The notes beneath the pieces were generated by a model. It was not told the origin of the DNA, searched no databases, and was given only the letters and a program-made list of their open reading frames with translations. DNA of 64,000 bases from contig CM054181.1 of NCBI GenBank assembly GCA_028829895.1, forward strand, positions 62,498,259-62,562,258, given 5' to 3'. Source of the stretch: Sinotaia quadrata. Taxonomy: Eukaryota > Mollusca > Gastropoda > Architaenioglossa > Viviparidae. The position numbers were made by a program, and so were the translations under genes. Positions 33,781 to 48,490 of the stretch are shown here, piece after piece (the first letter of the stretch is position 1; the number at the start of each line of letters is the position of its first letter).

Positions 33781-34664
33781 TACTCACAGTAAATGGCATT
33801 TTAAAAAAAGCTACTGGAGTCTGGACTCACACAACCATTTAATGTATGAGGATGGGTACCGAAAGTGTATCTTCAAAATTTCTCAGCTTAGAAATCCACA
33901 ACGATCGCCTTTATTCATCAAACGATAAACAAAAGCAGGAAATGCCTACTGATCTCACAGATCGCTTTGTACATCCTCTACCTACTATTAATTCTTTTTA
34001 TAGCTCTCACTGATGTTCATAATATTATCGTCAAAGTTTTATTTACTCCATTTCAAGGGTAATAACTCTGAATGCGTTGAGGTTAGAGTTAACTTTGCAT
34101 AAGGGAATTCTATGAATGCATGCCACAGAGCTGTATAGAGCTCACTGAGGCATTTACACACACTATTGTTATGAAAAAATTGGAAAAACAAACTTATCAC
34201 CAAGTCTAAACATTTATTGATAACTAACATCCAAGCAAAAGGTATAGTTATAGTTTTGATTGATTTTTCCACTTTTGAAACAAACTAAACATACTTAGTA
34301 TCAAGTTATTATATACATTAGCCATAAAATAGACGAATATTTCAAGTGGAATAATGAGGTTGATAACATTGATAATACATTGATAAATGTATTATCGGGT
34401 ATTAGATTTCATTATATTCGAAATTATTTAGTTTGTTCTTGAAGGTGACAATCTAAAGACACGTCTTATTGTTTGTTCTTTTAACTACACTCACGAAATA
34501 GCAAGGAAGTGTGTTTATTGGGACATGAATTTGATGTCTCATTAGAATTTTAAAATATGCCCTTTGGAATCATTTAGAATAAACGAAGTTTGATTTAAAA
34601 TGTTGATATAATCCCACAGTGATAAACCACCACATTTTTGTAAACCTTACAAAATTTTATTTCT

Positions 34665-34830
34665 TTATGCTGATGTTAGTAGGTTAGCCCAATGTTATTT
34701 ATATCTTTATGTTGATGTCAGTAGGTTAGCCCAATGTTATTTATATCTTTATGCTGGTGTTAGTAGGTTAGCCCAATGTTATTTATATCTTTTGCTGGTG
34801 TTAGTAGGTTAGCCCACTGTTATTTATATC
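34665..34830. repeat. ~44-bp tandem repeat, four copies
   Basis: The unit contains GTTAGTAGGTTAGCCCAATG followed by TTATTTATATCTTTATGCTG. Confidence 0.88.
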
Positions 34831-35528
34831 CGTAGACCGACACGGTGGAGATTTACATGAATGTTGATATTGTAATGTTGATACCTTTAATATTGAATGG
34901 TTCAAAAATAATTCTGAAACTTGATATAATATTGAAATTTACTTTTCTCCTGAATTAAATTGTCTCTCACTTTTTCAAAGCATGGAGGAATTATTCACAA
35001 GTTTCACGACAATCACGTTCCTTAATAGTACTTTTAATCTTTAATTTAGAAATTATAAATATTTAAAACTGTCACCATATTGCCAATAGCTGTTTTTCTT
35101 TACAGTACTGGAAAAAAAAGGTTAAATCTACTACATGATTCAGTTTTCGACGCTTAAGCTGCAACCTACGAGACTCATCTGGAGTCGTCATTAATCATGC
35201 GTGTATTGGATGAAAATCAGCGCCATCTTAACGCTGAGCTACTACTATGACGTACACGTTCTGTGTTGTAGTATTCACAGATCTATCTCAAGAAAGTAGT
35301 GCTAAGACGTTCAATTCACTGATTTTTACATCAGAATAAATGCCTCTTCCGGTACGATATAGTAAATTAATTTGTTTTCTTTATTTAATCCCAATCGGCA
35401 ACTTAGTGACTTATGCTAAATGTTCTTTTTATTTTACCAACATCATCCTTCTCTTTTAAAAGTAAATCAAACTATTTCTCTCTCACACCCAAACACGCAT
35501 GCACGCACACACAGAAAAAAAAGAAGAC

Positions 35529-35529
<1 letters not shown>

Positions 35530-35599
<70 letters not shown>

Positions 35600-35600
35600 A
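35530..35600. repeat. (GAAA)n microsatellite
   Basis: About 18 GAAA units. Lys/Glu/Arg frames on + and Phe/Leu/Ser frames on - are artefacts. Confidence 0.95.
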
Positions 35601-36284
35601 ATTGAAAAAATATTTTAAAAGAAAATAGTAAAAATAAACAAGAAAAGAAAGAAAACAAGGCAAGCGAGCAGCCCAACAAAAAACCAAAATGTGTTTTTCA
35701 CCTCTTTAATGGCAAAATGTACAAAAACTTAATCAAATGATGTATTTCGACTGCCAGCTAATTAACAAGAGATGTCGATTTTGAACTGGTTTTAATGTCA
35801 GTCGTTCATAAGTTCGAACTTTCTTTTAACTTATATTGAAGAAAAATAATATGTAAATAATAAAAGAATAAATAAAGAAATCTTCCTTCTCAACAACAAC
35901 AGACGCAGTAACAAAACTACAAAAAACAAAAATAAAACAAGCCAACAACAGCAGAGCAATACCGGACACTGAAATATATGAATGAAAAGATTTCAGAAAC
36001 TGTTTGGAAGTCGACACTGAACGTATCACCCAACCACCCTCCAAACCTTTCACCCCCCCTACCTGTCTTCCTGCTTATTTACTCGACCACCCGTACATAT
36101 TTTCATTGCTTTATTGTGTTCGGAACACAAACATGCTCTTATGGAGTAGCAGTTTTTTTTTCTTATTCACTTGTGTAAAATTATCTCCCTCAACCATGGC
36201 ACCATAGTAACTTTAGAAGTATTATTATTCTTTTGCTGTCTTCCTGTCGCTTTTCATGTAAATAAGCAGTTTTAAAAGGATTTG

Positions 36285-36290
36285 TTTATT
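36285..36290 (-). promoter_or_regulatory. Candidate polyadenylation signal of gene B
   Basis: TTTATT on the + strand reads AATAAA on the - strand, about 230 nt past the gene B stop codon. Confidence 0.4.
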
Positions 36291-36520
36291 TCTGTTTACC
36301 CCACTACAACCCCCCAATACCGTTATGCGTCACTGAACTTGTACTGTAGTAGACGTTATTATGAAAGTTGTCGGTTGTCTTTCTCGGCGGAACGCTTTTT
36401 GACTAGTATAAATGTACACCTAAACGGCCATAAAAACAGCGTCTGTAACAATAGTGCCACCCAGACAGTTCAAAAGTCCATCTAGCGCCTGTAACGTGTG
36501 ATTCCGGAATGCGTGACAGG

Positions 36521-36694
36521 TCATCGGCTGGACGCTGCAATGGTTTTCTTGATCCAGTCGTAGAACCGTGGTACAAATGTATAGAAGCCGGGTTGGCCTG
36601 GGTCCGCACAGCCAAAACCACTGGACACGATGCCAAACTGATAAAAGGTGTTGGTGCCATCGAGGATGCATATTAATGGACCGCCGGAGTCTCC
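36521..36694 (-). CDS. Gene B exon 8: GDSGGP catalytic serine and C-terminus
   Basis: A TTTGGACAG acceptor leads in phase 0 to [17 protein letters not shown], with catalytic Ser360. [16 protein letters not shown] follows, then [20 protein letters not shown], Arg and TGA. Cys386 pairs with C356 across the specificity pocket. As in gene A, position 215 is Ser and Gly216/Gly226 are kept. Confidence 0.93.
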   Translation of the reverse strand, partial: GDSGGPLICILDGTNTFYQFGIVSSGFGCADPGQPGFYTFVPRFYDWIKKTIAASSR

Positions 36695-38713
36695 CTGTCC
36701 AAATGAATTAATTACATAATAGATTAAAGAGTTGACCGGAAGTAGTGCGTGAGCACGAAGCAGTTGTGGAGTTTGTGATGTTTGTAGATGTCGAGTATAA
36801 GAGTACATGCAATCAGTAAGGATTATTAATCCGCAAATAAATGTTTACAGTTTTTATATGGAAACAGAAGACAATCATCATTTATAGAAATTCAACAGAG
36901 AAGAAAAGATATTTTTGTTGTTGCAAACAGGCGAATTGTCAGTTAGAGAATATGTCGAACAAAAATGCAAGAAAAATTCATTCCAGTCACTGAAAACAAA
37001 AAATACTGCATACTGTTAAATATATTTCTTTAGTCAAAATAAATTTAATTTATTAATATTACTTTTAGCTGCTGTTAGAAGTAGTAGAAGAAGTGGTTGT
37101 ATTAGTAGTAATAAGTAATAGTATGAAATGAGTAGCATTTATTATGGGGAGTAATTTTGACAAAGTGTCGCGATCTGATAGAGATTGGTGAATGAGGCTG
37201 TAGATGATGGTGTCGTGTGCCACATTCAACAAACTGATTTGACTGATTGCACAGCATCCAGACCAGACACAAGGCCCTTCCTATGTTGCATTCAGTGACA
37301 CTTAAACAGGTGTAGATATTGGATAGAATGGACAGACTGATTTGGCGACTTCAACAGAATTGTTTTTAAAAAACAAGCATGAGACAAGCAACTGCGCTTG
37401 AGATTTGAATACAAAGGACAAAACAATGTCTACAAGTGACACAGTAGATATGTATTTAATTTATGTAATAATACTATAGCTGAGGGCAACAGTTTATAGT
37501 TTTGAATTGAGAAAGGTTGTGATGACAACAGATCTAAGTAGAATATACGTTCTCCAAATGTTTACTACAGTTAAATGGTTGTTTTTGGAACAGCTGTAGA
37601 CTTGCAGAAGTCTTCTGAAGAAAGGTCTCTGGCTATACAAAGATGTACAGTCACGTTAACAATTAACGTTATAGAAAGACATACATCACGTCACATAGTG
37701 TTATACAAAGATGTACTTCACGTCACATAATTAATGTTATAGAAAGACATACATCACGTCACATAGTTAATGGTATACAAAGATGTACTTCACGTCACAT
37801 AATTAATGTTTTACAAATAAATAGTTCATGCCACATAATTAATGTTATACAAAGACATACTTCGAGTCACATAACTAATGTGATATATAACACAATTAAT
37901 ATTACACAGAGAGATACAGTCACATCACATAATTAATGGTAAACAAAGATATGCAGTCGCGTCACATAATTAAAGTTATGCAAAGAGATACAGTCAAATC
38001 ACAAAATTAATGTTATATACAAATATACGGTCACTTCACATAATGTTATACAAAGATATATTTTACGTCTCATAATTAATTTTATACAAATATAGCCATG
38101 TTACATAATTAATGTTATACAAAGATATACTTCATGCCACATAATATAATGTTACACATACAAATACAGTCACGTCACATAATTACTGTTCTTCAATGTT
38201 ATACTTCACGTCACTAATATTATACAAAGTTAGATATATATATATAGTCATGTTATATAATTAATATTATACAAAGATATGCATCACGCCACATAATTAA
38301 TGTTATACAAAGACATACTTCATGTCACATAATTAGCGTTATACAAAGACATACTTCATGTCACATAATTAATGTTATACAAAGATTACTTCGAGACACA
38401 TAATTAATATTACACGAAGCGATACAGTCACGTAACATAATTAATGCTATACAAAGATATACTTCACGTCACATAATTAATGTTATACAAAGATATGCAG
38501 TCACGTCACATAATTAATGTTATATAAAGATATATTTCACGCCACATAATTGATATTATGCAAAGATACACAGTCACGTTACTAATAAATGGAAAGTAAC
38601 CGCCTATAATTGATAATTATTTACATGAAATACTCAGTGGAGATAAACACATACATACAAATCCTCTAGCACAAACACACACTCTCTCATACACACACAC
38701 ACACACACACACA

Positions 38714-38754
<41 letters not shown>

Positions 38755-41700
38755 ATTTGAGTGTGTATAAGGAGAACTGTGCATAGTTTGGCATGTATGT
38801 GTGTAAATATAAAGTCACTGTGATTGTGTGGTGTATGTGTCACTGTGTGTGAAATATTGATAGGTTTTTTTTCTTACTCGACACGCATCCTTGCCTCCTT
38901 CAAGACCGTTGGCGGCGCACATAACGGTGGGCGGGACGAAGTTGGAGATGTTGTAGCGTGTCGTGCTCTGGAATGTCGGGATACACTGTTCTGGAGTATA
39001 AGCTTGGATCTGAACTCTCAGTAGCTGTTCTGGCAATGATCCAGAATCTGTCGTTTTCCATCGCAACAACAATAAAGCACGCTTTGTAGTGTTGTAAAAA
39101 TTCAATAGGAAACCCAGTATGATTAAATAATTATGCAGACTGACTGAATACTGAGCGAACTAATTAAAATAAAGGTGCATATACATTTACTCGAAGAGTT
39201 TATATTCAGTCTATCAGTTTTCTTTAAGTTAATCATTTTATTTTTAAAAATAAATTTAGTGTTACCATCATTTCATGGTCATGGTCGTCGATACATTATT
39301 TTGACCGTCATGCCACTGGAACACAGTCATCCTTTGTCGTCAATGTTGTCATAATTTTTTAATGTGGTTAAACAATCAATAGTTAGTTTATTTTTAAATA
39401 TAATAATTTCAATGTCTTAAAAACACACACTTGCTAAACTTGCAATTAGTATGGCTTAAAAATACCCACTTGCTAAACTTGCAATCAGTAAATCGTTTTA
39501 ACTTAACCGCTACCTCTGCACTCATCCTAAGCAATGTCACTTTTGGGAACTCGGTGGCCGTCAGAATAGAGATAGAAGCAGACAACAAAAGCAAAAACAA
39601 AACACATAACAGAAAAAGAAATTATTTACATGTATATACTAGAAGAGGACGGGAGGCGTATTTGTGAAAACTGATCGAAAAGGAACAAACAATTGAAAAT
39701 GACTGTAAAATTAAGAATATAATGATATAATATTTACTGTTTCTTAATCGTTCAAGAAGGGAGAGAGCACGAAAAATATTTTAATCACGGTGTAAGCAGC
39801 CTAAATAACATATGTCGTAAGCCAACACATTTTCTATTATCTTTGTCGTGTTTACAGTAAAACAAAATGGGGCACCGAACTTTTCTGATATTGCTGCATC
39901 TATTCGAAAGAAGCATTGTCCCTTTTGCTTTTCTTGCAGGGATATTTCAGTCATATCTCTATTCTGAAATACCTTCTGTTTCTATTTCTATTCTGGGATA
40001 TCTTCCGTTTCTACTTCTATTCTGGGGTAGCTTTTGCTTACATCTATTATCTGATGCCTTCTACTTCTATTTCTATTCTGAGATGGTTTGTGCTATTGTT
40101 TTTATTCTTATAGATTCAAGATAAACTCTCCATCATCGCCAGCAATAAACACTCCTTAAATCGCCAGAAATAACTCTCCATCTTCGTCAGCAATAAACTC
40201 TCCATCATTGCCAGAAATAACTTTCCATCTTCGCCAGCAATAAACTCTCCATCATCGCCAGCAATAAACTCTTCATCATCGCCAGCAATAAACTCTCCAT
40301 CATCGCCAGCAATAAACACTCCATCATCGCCAGCAATAAACTCTCCGTCATCGCCAGCAATAAACACTCCATCATCGCCAGCAATAAACTCTCCATCATC
40401 GCCAGCAATAAACTCTCCATCATCGCCAGCAATAAACACTCCATCATCGCCAGCAATAAACTCTCCATCATCGCCAGCAATAAACATTCCATCATCGCCA
40501 GAAATAAACATGATTTCGAACCAAATTGTTTAGTCGATCACTGCTCGCCCTCTCCATAATATCTTAAAAGCCACGAGCTCGTACAGAGGTTAATCGCAGA
40601 TAAATATGTATAATAATTATTATTCAAGTAATGGACCTACTTATCGCCCTTCATGTCAGTTAAGAAAACGGTCTAGACCGTCACACTCTGCGCCATCGGG
40701 CAAAAGTCAGAAAAAAAACTGGGGCAGCGATGTCCAGTCATCACAATGTCAGTAATCACCAATAATATTTTTCTGTTCAAAATGTAAACACAGATACCTT
40801 TCTTTCTTTGGGTTCTAAGTGGATATTATGATTTCAGGGGCCGGGTCTCGAAGCTAATAACTAAGGGAGATAATTAGCCTGATGAGTTTAGCAGTGAAGG
40901 TGGACTACAGTAATTTGACCTAGTCATTGTTTCTGTGACACAACTAGAGTAGAGAGCAAATACACACGAGGGCTTGAAGCAGCAAGATAAAGACGTAGAG
41001 AAAGACAGAGTTGAGAAATTATGTTCTTCTAATTATTTTATTTAGTGTCAGATGGAGGACAAATGAATCAATGTAGTTTTAAAGTTAGGTAACGAGTGTA
41101 TAAAGGAAACAAGAACTGGTATTTAGCTATTTTAGTATAGAGGGTTATTAATGTATTTTTACATTTCTTTCAAGACTAATAGTCTTTTATACTGCTTATT
41201 AATGTTTTGACTACAACCAAGACAGCAATTACAAAACTCAAGCGTTGTTCCACAATTCAGTGGATTTGAGAACTACAACATAAAGTTCATACAACCAGAT
41301 AACTTGTGTGGCAAGAAGGCAACACAACAGAAATGGAAAAGACAAAGTATAGAATCACTAAACTGAAATAGATTGTAGATACCTCCATCCATCCCCCCGC
41401 TTTATGTGTAGAATTGTGTGTTCTTTAATATTGCCAGTATATTAAAAATAAAATGTAATATGAAAGAAGTACCGTATATTGCCAGTATATTAAAAATAAA
41501 ATGTAACATGAAAGAAGTACCGTATATTTAATAATTGGAAGTGTCACTGTTCAGCTACTCGTTAAGATTTGCGGTGTCCAGTCTTACAAGTGAAAGAGAT
41601 GGTTAGCAAATGGAAGCAGAAAGTAAGTCAGGCATAACTATACTAAATCTATATTATGCCTAGGTGTTAAAACTAACTGTTTAAGTGCATGAAGTAACAA

Positions 41701-44700
41701 TACAGTAAGGTTATTGAGTGCAGGAAGTAACAATACAATAGGTTATTGAGTGCATGAAGTAACAATACAGTAGGTTATTTAGTGCATGAAGTAACAATAC
41801 AGTAGGTTATTGAGTGCAGGAAGTAACAATACAGTAGGTTATTGAGTGCAGGAAGTAACAATACAGTAAGGTTATTGAGTGCAGGAAGTAACAATACAGT
41901 AGGTTATTGAGTGCAGGATGTATGACGTCTAGCATGACGTCACGTGTCTCAAGGTGATTTGCATATCGAAATCAGTTTTTGAAACACTATTGGGGGTGAT
42001 GTATTGTGAGAGAAAAAGGTCCATTCTAGCTAGGGGAAGATGTATTGTCTGTGTGACTGTGAATAAAGAGAGATTGAAAATACGGGACGAACACTATTGT
42101 CTGTGTGACTGAATAAAGATAGATTGAAAATACGGGACGAACACTATTTCCATCTTAAGAAAAGTGTTAAACTCTATAGATACTGATATATGGCCATTTA
42201 TTTAGAAAAGAAATAATTTATAATGTTACAATTTTACAATTTATGGGATGTACAAATGAATATTTTATTACAGATTTATAATAATGCAATTTGTAAGCAC
42301 TAGAACTAGTCCGAAGATTTATAATAATAATTTATTTTTGTCAAAGTACTTTAAAAACTGTAAATTCATTTGCACTTTTAATATTGCAGTTGGAAGCTAG
42401 TGATAAAACTCCAACGCGAAAGAAAAGTAGGGGAGAGAATTACAAAGACTCTCTCAGTACTGGGTACTATCTAACGGGAAAAAGCATGATAAAGAAAGTG
42501 TAATGACCTTTTGTGAGGATTCAGGGGCATGCTCTGCATCAACAGAGGTAACAGCAATGTACGCATATTTAGCGCAAGTCTTTTGTATTTAACAGGAGAA
42601 CAAGTTAACAAAGTGACAAACGCTTTTGAATACGAAATGCAAAGTACTTACAGGAAACAGCCCCCCATCCAATCACGGTGCAAATGGGCGGCATGACGAT
42701 ATTCTGGGTAGGTAAACATACTGGCGAAACATAATCGTTAAAGATCAGCGCCTTGGAGAGCCTCAGTACCGTGATGTCATTGACTGAAGGAAAACAAGCA
42801 GTGTTAGATAAAGATATTTTTTTCAAAATGAAACCCCAAGAAGTCATTACGTCCTCAGTACTGTTAGTTACTATATAATCTACTATTGCTGAGTGAAATG
42901 CGGACGTTAATAGTATGTATATCTCTTAATAAAACAGCTAATGAAAAGTAGTACTAGTCGTTCTAAACAAACTGTCAGACATTAAATGTAAGGTATACAT
43001 CAACGGTAGATCTTCATAAGCAAACAGTAGTTGAATGTAAAGCATTATCACATCAAAATTGGATACTTTCTAAACAATCATTAAAGTATACATCACAATT
43101 AGATATTTTCTAAGCAAACAGTTATTAAAATGTAAAGCTTGCATCAACATTAGATACCCTCAAAATAAACAGTTGTTAAATGCAAAGCATAACCAAAATT
43201 AGATACCCCATAAGCCAGGGTTTCTCAACCAGAGTCGTGCGGGGGTGGGGGTGGGGTAAACATAGATTTTTAGTACTTTTAACCTCGCACTCTGTACGAT
43301 GCTAGTGTTGACAGTGATGGGCAGTGACCGAGCAGCTCCGTTAGCAGTCTCGCGCAGAAGGACCGTTTTCAATTGGTTGAGATCATTTTCTGTTTTGACG
43401 CAAGATAGGGGAAGGACGTTGATAAAAATAATTGATGAGCGTCTTACTGCACGGAGGGGACGACAGTGGGCTGATGATGTCAGCCCCTACCCCACCCCAC
43501 CCCCCGAATTACCATCACATGTGTATAACAAATTTGTAACTGATAGGCCTATATTTGAGCCTGATCATGCTACTCAGTACGAAAATGATTTTTTTAAAAG
43601 TATTGTATAAAATTGTGTCTTAGGCTAAATTTTTATTCATATTGCTTTGGCTTATGGATTTCAGTAACTTTATTATTTAACATTTTGTTAATAAGTTTTC
43701 ATGTTGTAAATAGCATTAATTAAAATCTATTTACTGATTTTATTCCATTTTGGCCTAAGCCTAACAGAAATTTATTATGCTTGCCTTATTAGTTTATACA
43801 AATTATGAGAGGGGGAAAGGAAATTAACTTCAAGAAAAGTAAACTATACTTAAGTACCTGTTTATTTTTCAAGGAAGATTGGCTAAAAAGTCAGTTTTTA
43901 GTCTTAAATAGTGAAAAAAAACTACTCTTGTATATAGGATATGCCATATACCACATATCATATACAACATACTATATACCACATATCACATATCACATAC
44001 CATACACCACAATTCACATACCATATACCACATATCACACACCATACCTCATTAGCATCTTGTATACTAGAGATATGTGATGACAGGTTTAGAACAACTT
44101 GGATACTAAAAAAAATTCAAGCAAGAATTTCTTAAAGGAAAACCTTAAATTTCCTCTACTTACAATATTAACTTGCATTACGGTTGATATCTTTTGTGGG
44201 GGAGGAGAGAACCAAATAAAAAGAGTGGGCTACTAAGTTGGCGAAAATGAACAGATCCACAGAAAAGTATCACTCTCTACTCAAAAGAGCTTTGACAATT
44301 ATTACTGGATTATTATATCTTCAACTTTCTGATCACGCTAATGTACCGTAAACTGTAGATATAATTATTTTATGCAAGGGTTTGTGCATGGTAAAAAGAT
44401 TGAGAAAAGTTGCTCTAAGCAAAACAATCATTAAATGAAAAACATACATGAATAAGAGACATCTCTAATCAAACTGTCACTATATGCAAAGCATATAACA
44501 ATATTAAAAGCTATCAGTTAATATATCAGATTTAGATGCTCCCCAATCACGCAGGCAATAAATGTAAAGCATACATCAAAATTAGATAACAGTCATTAAC
44601 AACGAAACATAAGTGAATAAAATTAAAAAATACAAGAGAGAGAGAAAATGAAGGGATGTTTTCCACTTTGGTGAATCTCCCACCTCCAATAAAAGGTGGG

Positions 44701-47700
44701 ACGCATGGCAAGCTATCGAACCATTCCAGACCCGTGAAAGAAATTAGAAACAAAAATCACCCCCCAAAAAAAAACAAAAAAAAAACACCACACCAGATCT
44801 GGTCTGAATGTTGTCTATTAAAATTATCAATCTGAGATCTCGGGTATGTAAGAAAATCAACGGGACGATGGAAATGACCCAATGTTGGCATCGTTATAAA
44901 GCAAAAACAAGATGACGTATAATACCCTTTACTCAGCTATACTTGCCTAGTCTTATCTCGTCAAAATTTTCATGACGTCTTCCGCTTTGCACCGTCACGC
45001 GTTGCTGTGTCGCCTCTGCAATGTTTATATTCCGCAAGTTCCTTCCAGCAAAAACTTCAAACTGAACAGGGTTCACGACATTATGATTGCTATCAATCTG
45101 CCTGGAAGATAAAATTTTTTAAAAGAAAGATTCGTTGGATTATGCCAGTAAGCGGTAAAAGCAGCAGCTACAAAATAGCTTCGGATGCTGTGTTGCACTG
45201 AGTAACCTTGAGAACTATGTTGCCTCGGCGAAAGAACTGTGTCGCCTCGTGTGCAAGAATTTTGTTGCATTGTGTATACGAAATGTGTTATTTAGTGCAC
45301 AGGAACTGTTCTGCTTTGTGTTCAAGAATTTTTGCATTGTGTATACGAAATGTGTTATTTAGTGCACAGGAACTGTTCTGCCTTGTGTTCAAGATGTGCG
45401 AGTATAAAACCATAGAAATGATAGTGTATCCTATTAACTGTCTATCAGCTGAGAGATGTGTACTGACAAGTAGCAGTGAGAGGTAACATCGACAAGTAAA
45501 TGAGAGGTAACATTGACAAGTAGCAGTGAGAGATAACATCGACAAGTAAGTGAGAGGTAACATTGACAAGTAACAGTGAGAGGTAACATTGACAAGTAAC
45601 AGTGAGAGGTAACATTGACAAGTAAGTGAGAGGTAACATTGACAAGTAGCAGTGAGAGGTAACATCGACAAGTAAGTGAGAGGTAACATTGACAAGTAGC
45701 AGTGAGAGGTAACATCGACAAGTAAGTGAGAGGTAACATTGACAAGTAACAGTGAGAGGTAACATTGACAAGTAACAGTGAGAGGTAACATTGACAAATA
45801 CCAGTGAAAGGTAACATTGACAAATAACAGTGAGAAGTAACATAGATAAGTCCTAAGTTACAGCTAATAAAGCAGAGAGGCACAACGTATCTCCAGCGAA
45901 GAGATGCTATCAAATGTCATCAAATGTCTCCATCATTATCATTCCGGTAATGAGGTTATACTATAGTAGAATAGTTCTAATGCGTACCATATCAACAGCA
46001 CGTTTAAGAACGATTTCATCTTTTTTATTTTACATTAATTAATTAATTAATTGATGCGTTAAGCATCATGAATTTGCTGTTGTTCAAATAAAAACTTGTC
46101 ATTATTGTAAATATAAAATCTATTTTTTAAATGAATGGGAATTTTCATTAGGAAATCTTTAGTATTCTTCTTAATATGGGTTGTGAAATCTGGTAATATA
46201 CGATCTTTGTTGCAAATATAATTTCAACAGTTAATTAGTGGAGTTTGATAACGAGACCAAAGTAGTGGTTATTATTACTATGCTATCACTAACAGATTGC
46301 TGAATTTGTTGGGTAAGAAAATGCGGAGTCATTGGTTAGTGACAGTGGTGGTGGTAGTGGGGCTACAAACATCGAACAGATGTAAACAAAGCAAAACGCA
46401 AAACTTTAAATAAGCGAGTTCGAGAGAAACAATTTAACTGTCAGTTTATTTCCGTCAGTAATATATCAACTGTAATAATAAATTAATGAATTAAGAAGGA
46501 ACAGTGTAACATTCAGTTAATTTACCATCATTTAGTCAAACTTTGAATGTAATAATAAATTAATGAATTAAGAAGGAACAGTGTAACATTCAGTTAATTT
46601 ACCATCACTTAGTCAAACTTTAAATGTAATAATAAATAAATGGACGGTCCATTAGGAAAGAAACAGTTTAAAATTATTAGCAAAGCTTTAGAGAAGCGTT
46701 AGAAAATAGTGCTAAGAGGTATGTAGAAAGGTATGTAAAGAGGTATAAAAAGAAATACAACGGTATGTTCAGAGGTATAAAGAGAAGTTTGAAAATATAA
46801 AGGTATGTAGAGAGATGTACAGACAGATATATACAGAAGTACAAAAGAGATATTTAAATATACGTACAGAGACATATGCACAGGGATATTAGATCGATAT
46901 GTAGAACTTTCATTGAGACAGGTCGAGGTAATTAAACAGATAAGATACACCTAGAGAGACAGAGCTTTATGTAAAGATATACCTAGGGAGACATAGCTAT
47001 AAGTAAAGATATACCTAGGGAGACAGAGCTATTTAAGAGTGACATGCACATACGTATGTTAAACAATAAGGTAAATGAATGTAATCAGAATTTTAAAGAG
47101 ATGTGTAAAAATATAAACAGATAAGTGGAGATGTGTGTTGAGAAAAGAAAAAAAAACACAGCTACGAAGTTCATAAAATTACCCTGCCAAGCAATGGCCA
47201 GCTGTGATGACGTGAAACTGGTCTACAATGGATGCCCCACACTGAATCTCACCATTCTTCAGCAACATCACCATCCAGGGGTAGGCACCCGGAAAAGCAA
47301 GTACTCCGCCGGCTATTTTCGCAGTAACACGCACTGCCCCGCATGAAGCTGCACAAAGAGTTCACCAGGTTTTATTGGTTCACTTCTATCTGCCCTGCAC
47401 TCAATGATTAAGGGCGAATATAATTACTCATAGACAAGTCAGATAGATAAGATAATAATGATTAGATAACAAAGAACAACGTCAGACAAGATAAGTCAGA
47501 TAGATAAGATAATAATGATTAGATAGCAAAGAACAACGTCAGACACAACAGGATAGGATTAAATACGCTGAGATTAAATAACATGAAAACAGTTAAAATA
47601 GTTTAGAATACAGTAAGATGAGACTGCAATGTAAAATACTTTTACTTAAATAAAACACAGAAATTTACTGTCTCTTTTGTTAAACAGAAAGTTTGCAATC

Positions 47701-48396
47701 TTAGTACGAGAACAATGAACTAGATTAGACAGAAACGGTCACATTGTTTTTAAGAGAACAATAGACTAGATTAGACAGGGCATCCCATAGTAATCCTAAG
47801 AGAACAATAGACTAGATTAGACTGGACATGCTGTGTGTAGTGAGAACTAAACCTGACAGGGCATCTTGTAGTGATCCTAAGAGAACAATGTACTAGATGA
47901 GACAGGACATCCTATAGTGATCCTAAGGAACAATGTACTAGATTAGACAGGACATCCATAGTAATCCTAAGAGAACAATGTACTAAATTAGACAGGACAT
48001 CCCATCGTAATCCTAAGAGAACAATGTACTAAATTAGACAGGACATCCCATAGTAATCCTAAGAGAACAATGTACTAAATTAGACAGGACATCCATAGTA
48101 ATCCTAAGAGAACAATGTACTAAATTAGACAGGACATCCATAGTAATCCTAAGAGAACAATGTACTAAATTAGACAGGACATCCCATAGTAATCCTAAGA
48201 GAAAAATGTACTAAATTAGGAAATCCCGCAGAGTTTGTAAGAGAACAATGCATTAGATATTGAGGGCAAAATTGTTCATAAGAAATGACTAACACGAAGT
48301 TAGCAGATAAATGTGCATTTGCAAAAAAAAGGAAATGGAGGGTATACATGGGTTATCATTTTAGTTTTTGAAACTGTCACTAGTATTAGACGTGCG

Positions 48397-48490
<94 letters not shown>

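Larger units (their letters stand above)
29165..36284. other. Intergenic region between genes B and A
   Basis: About 7 kb that includes the presumed promoter region of gene A. I find no exon. It holds several microsatellites and minisatellites (listed separately), a (GAAA)n tract and AT-rich single-copy DNA. Open frames here lack protein-like composition or are repeats. Confidence 0.6.

Noticed and set aside
40116..40511. GDDGEFIA repeat protein on the - strand
   Set aside because: Result of a 24-bp tandem repeat inside an intron.
43299..43610. hAT transposase coding region
   Set aside because: The frame is short and shows no transposase motifs, so it is not used as evidence for the element.
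47125..47346. 73-residue + strand open frame
   Set aside because: Antisense shadow of gene B exon 4.
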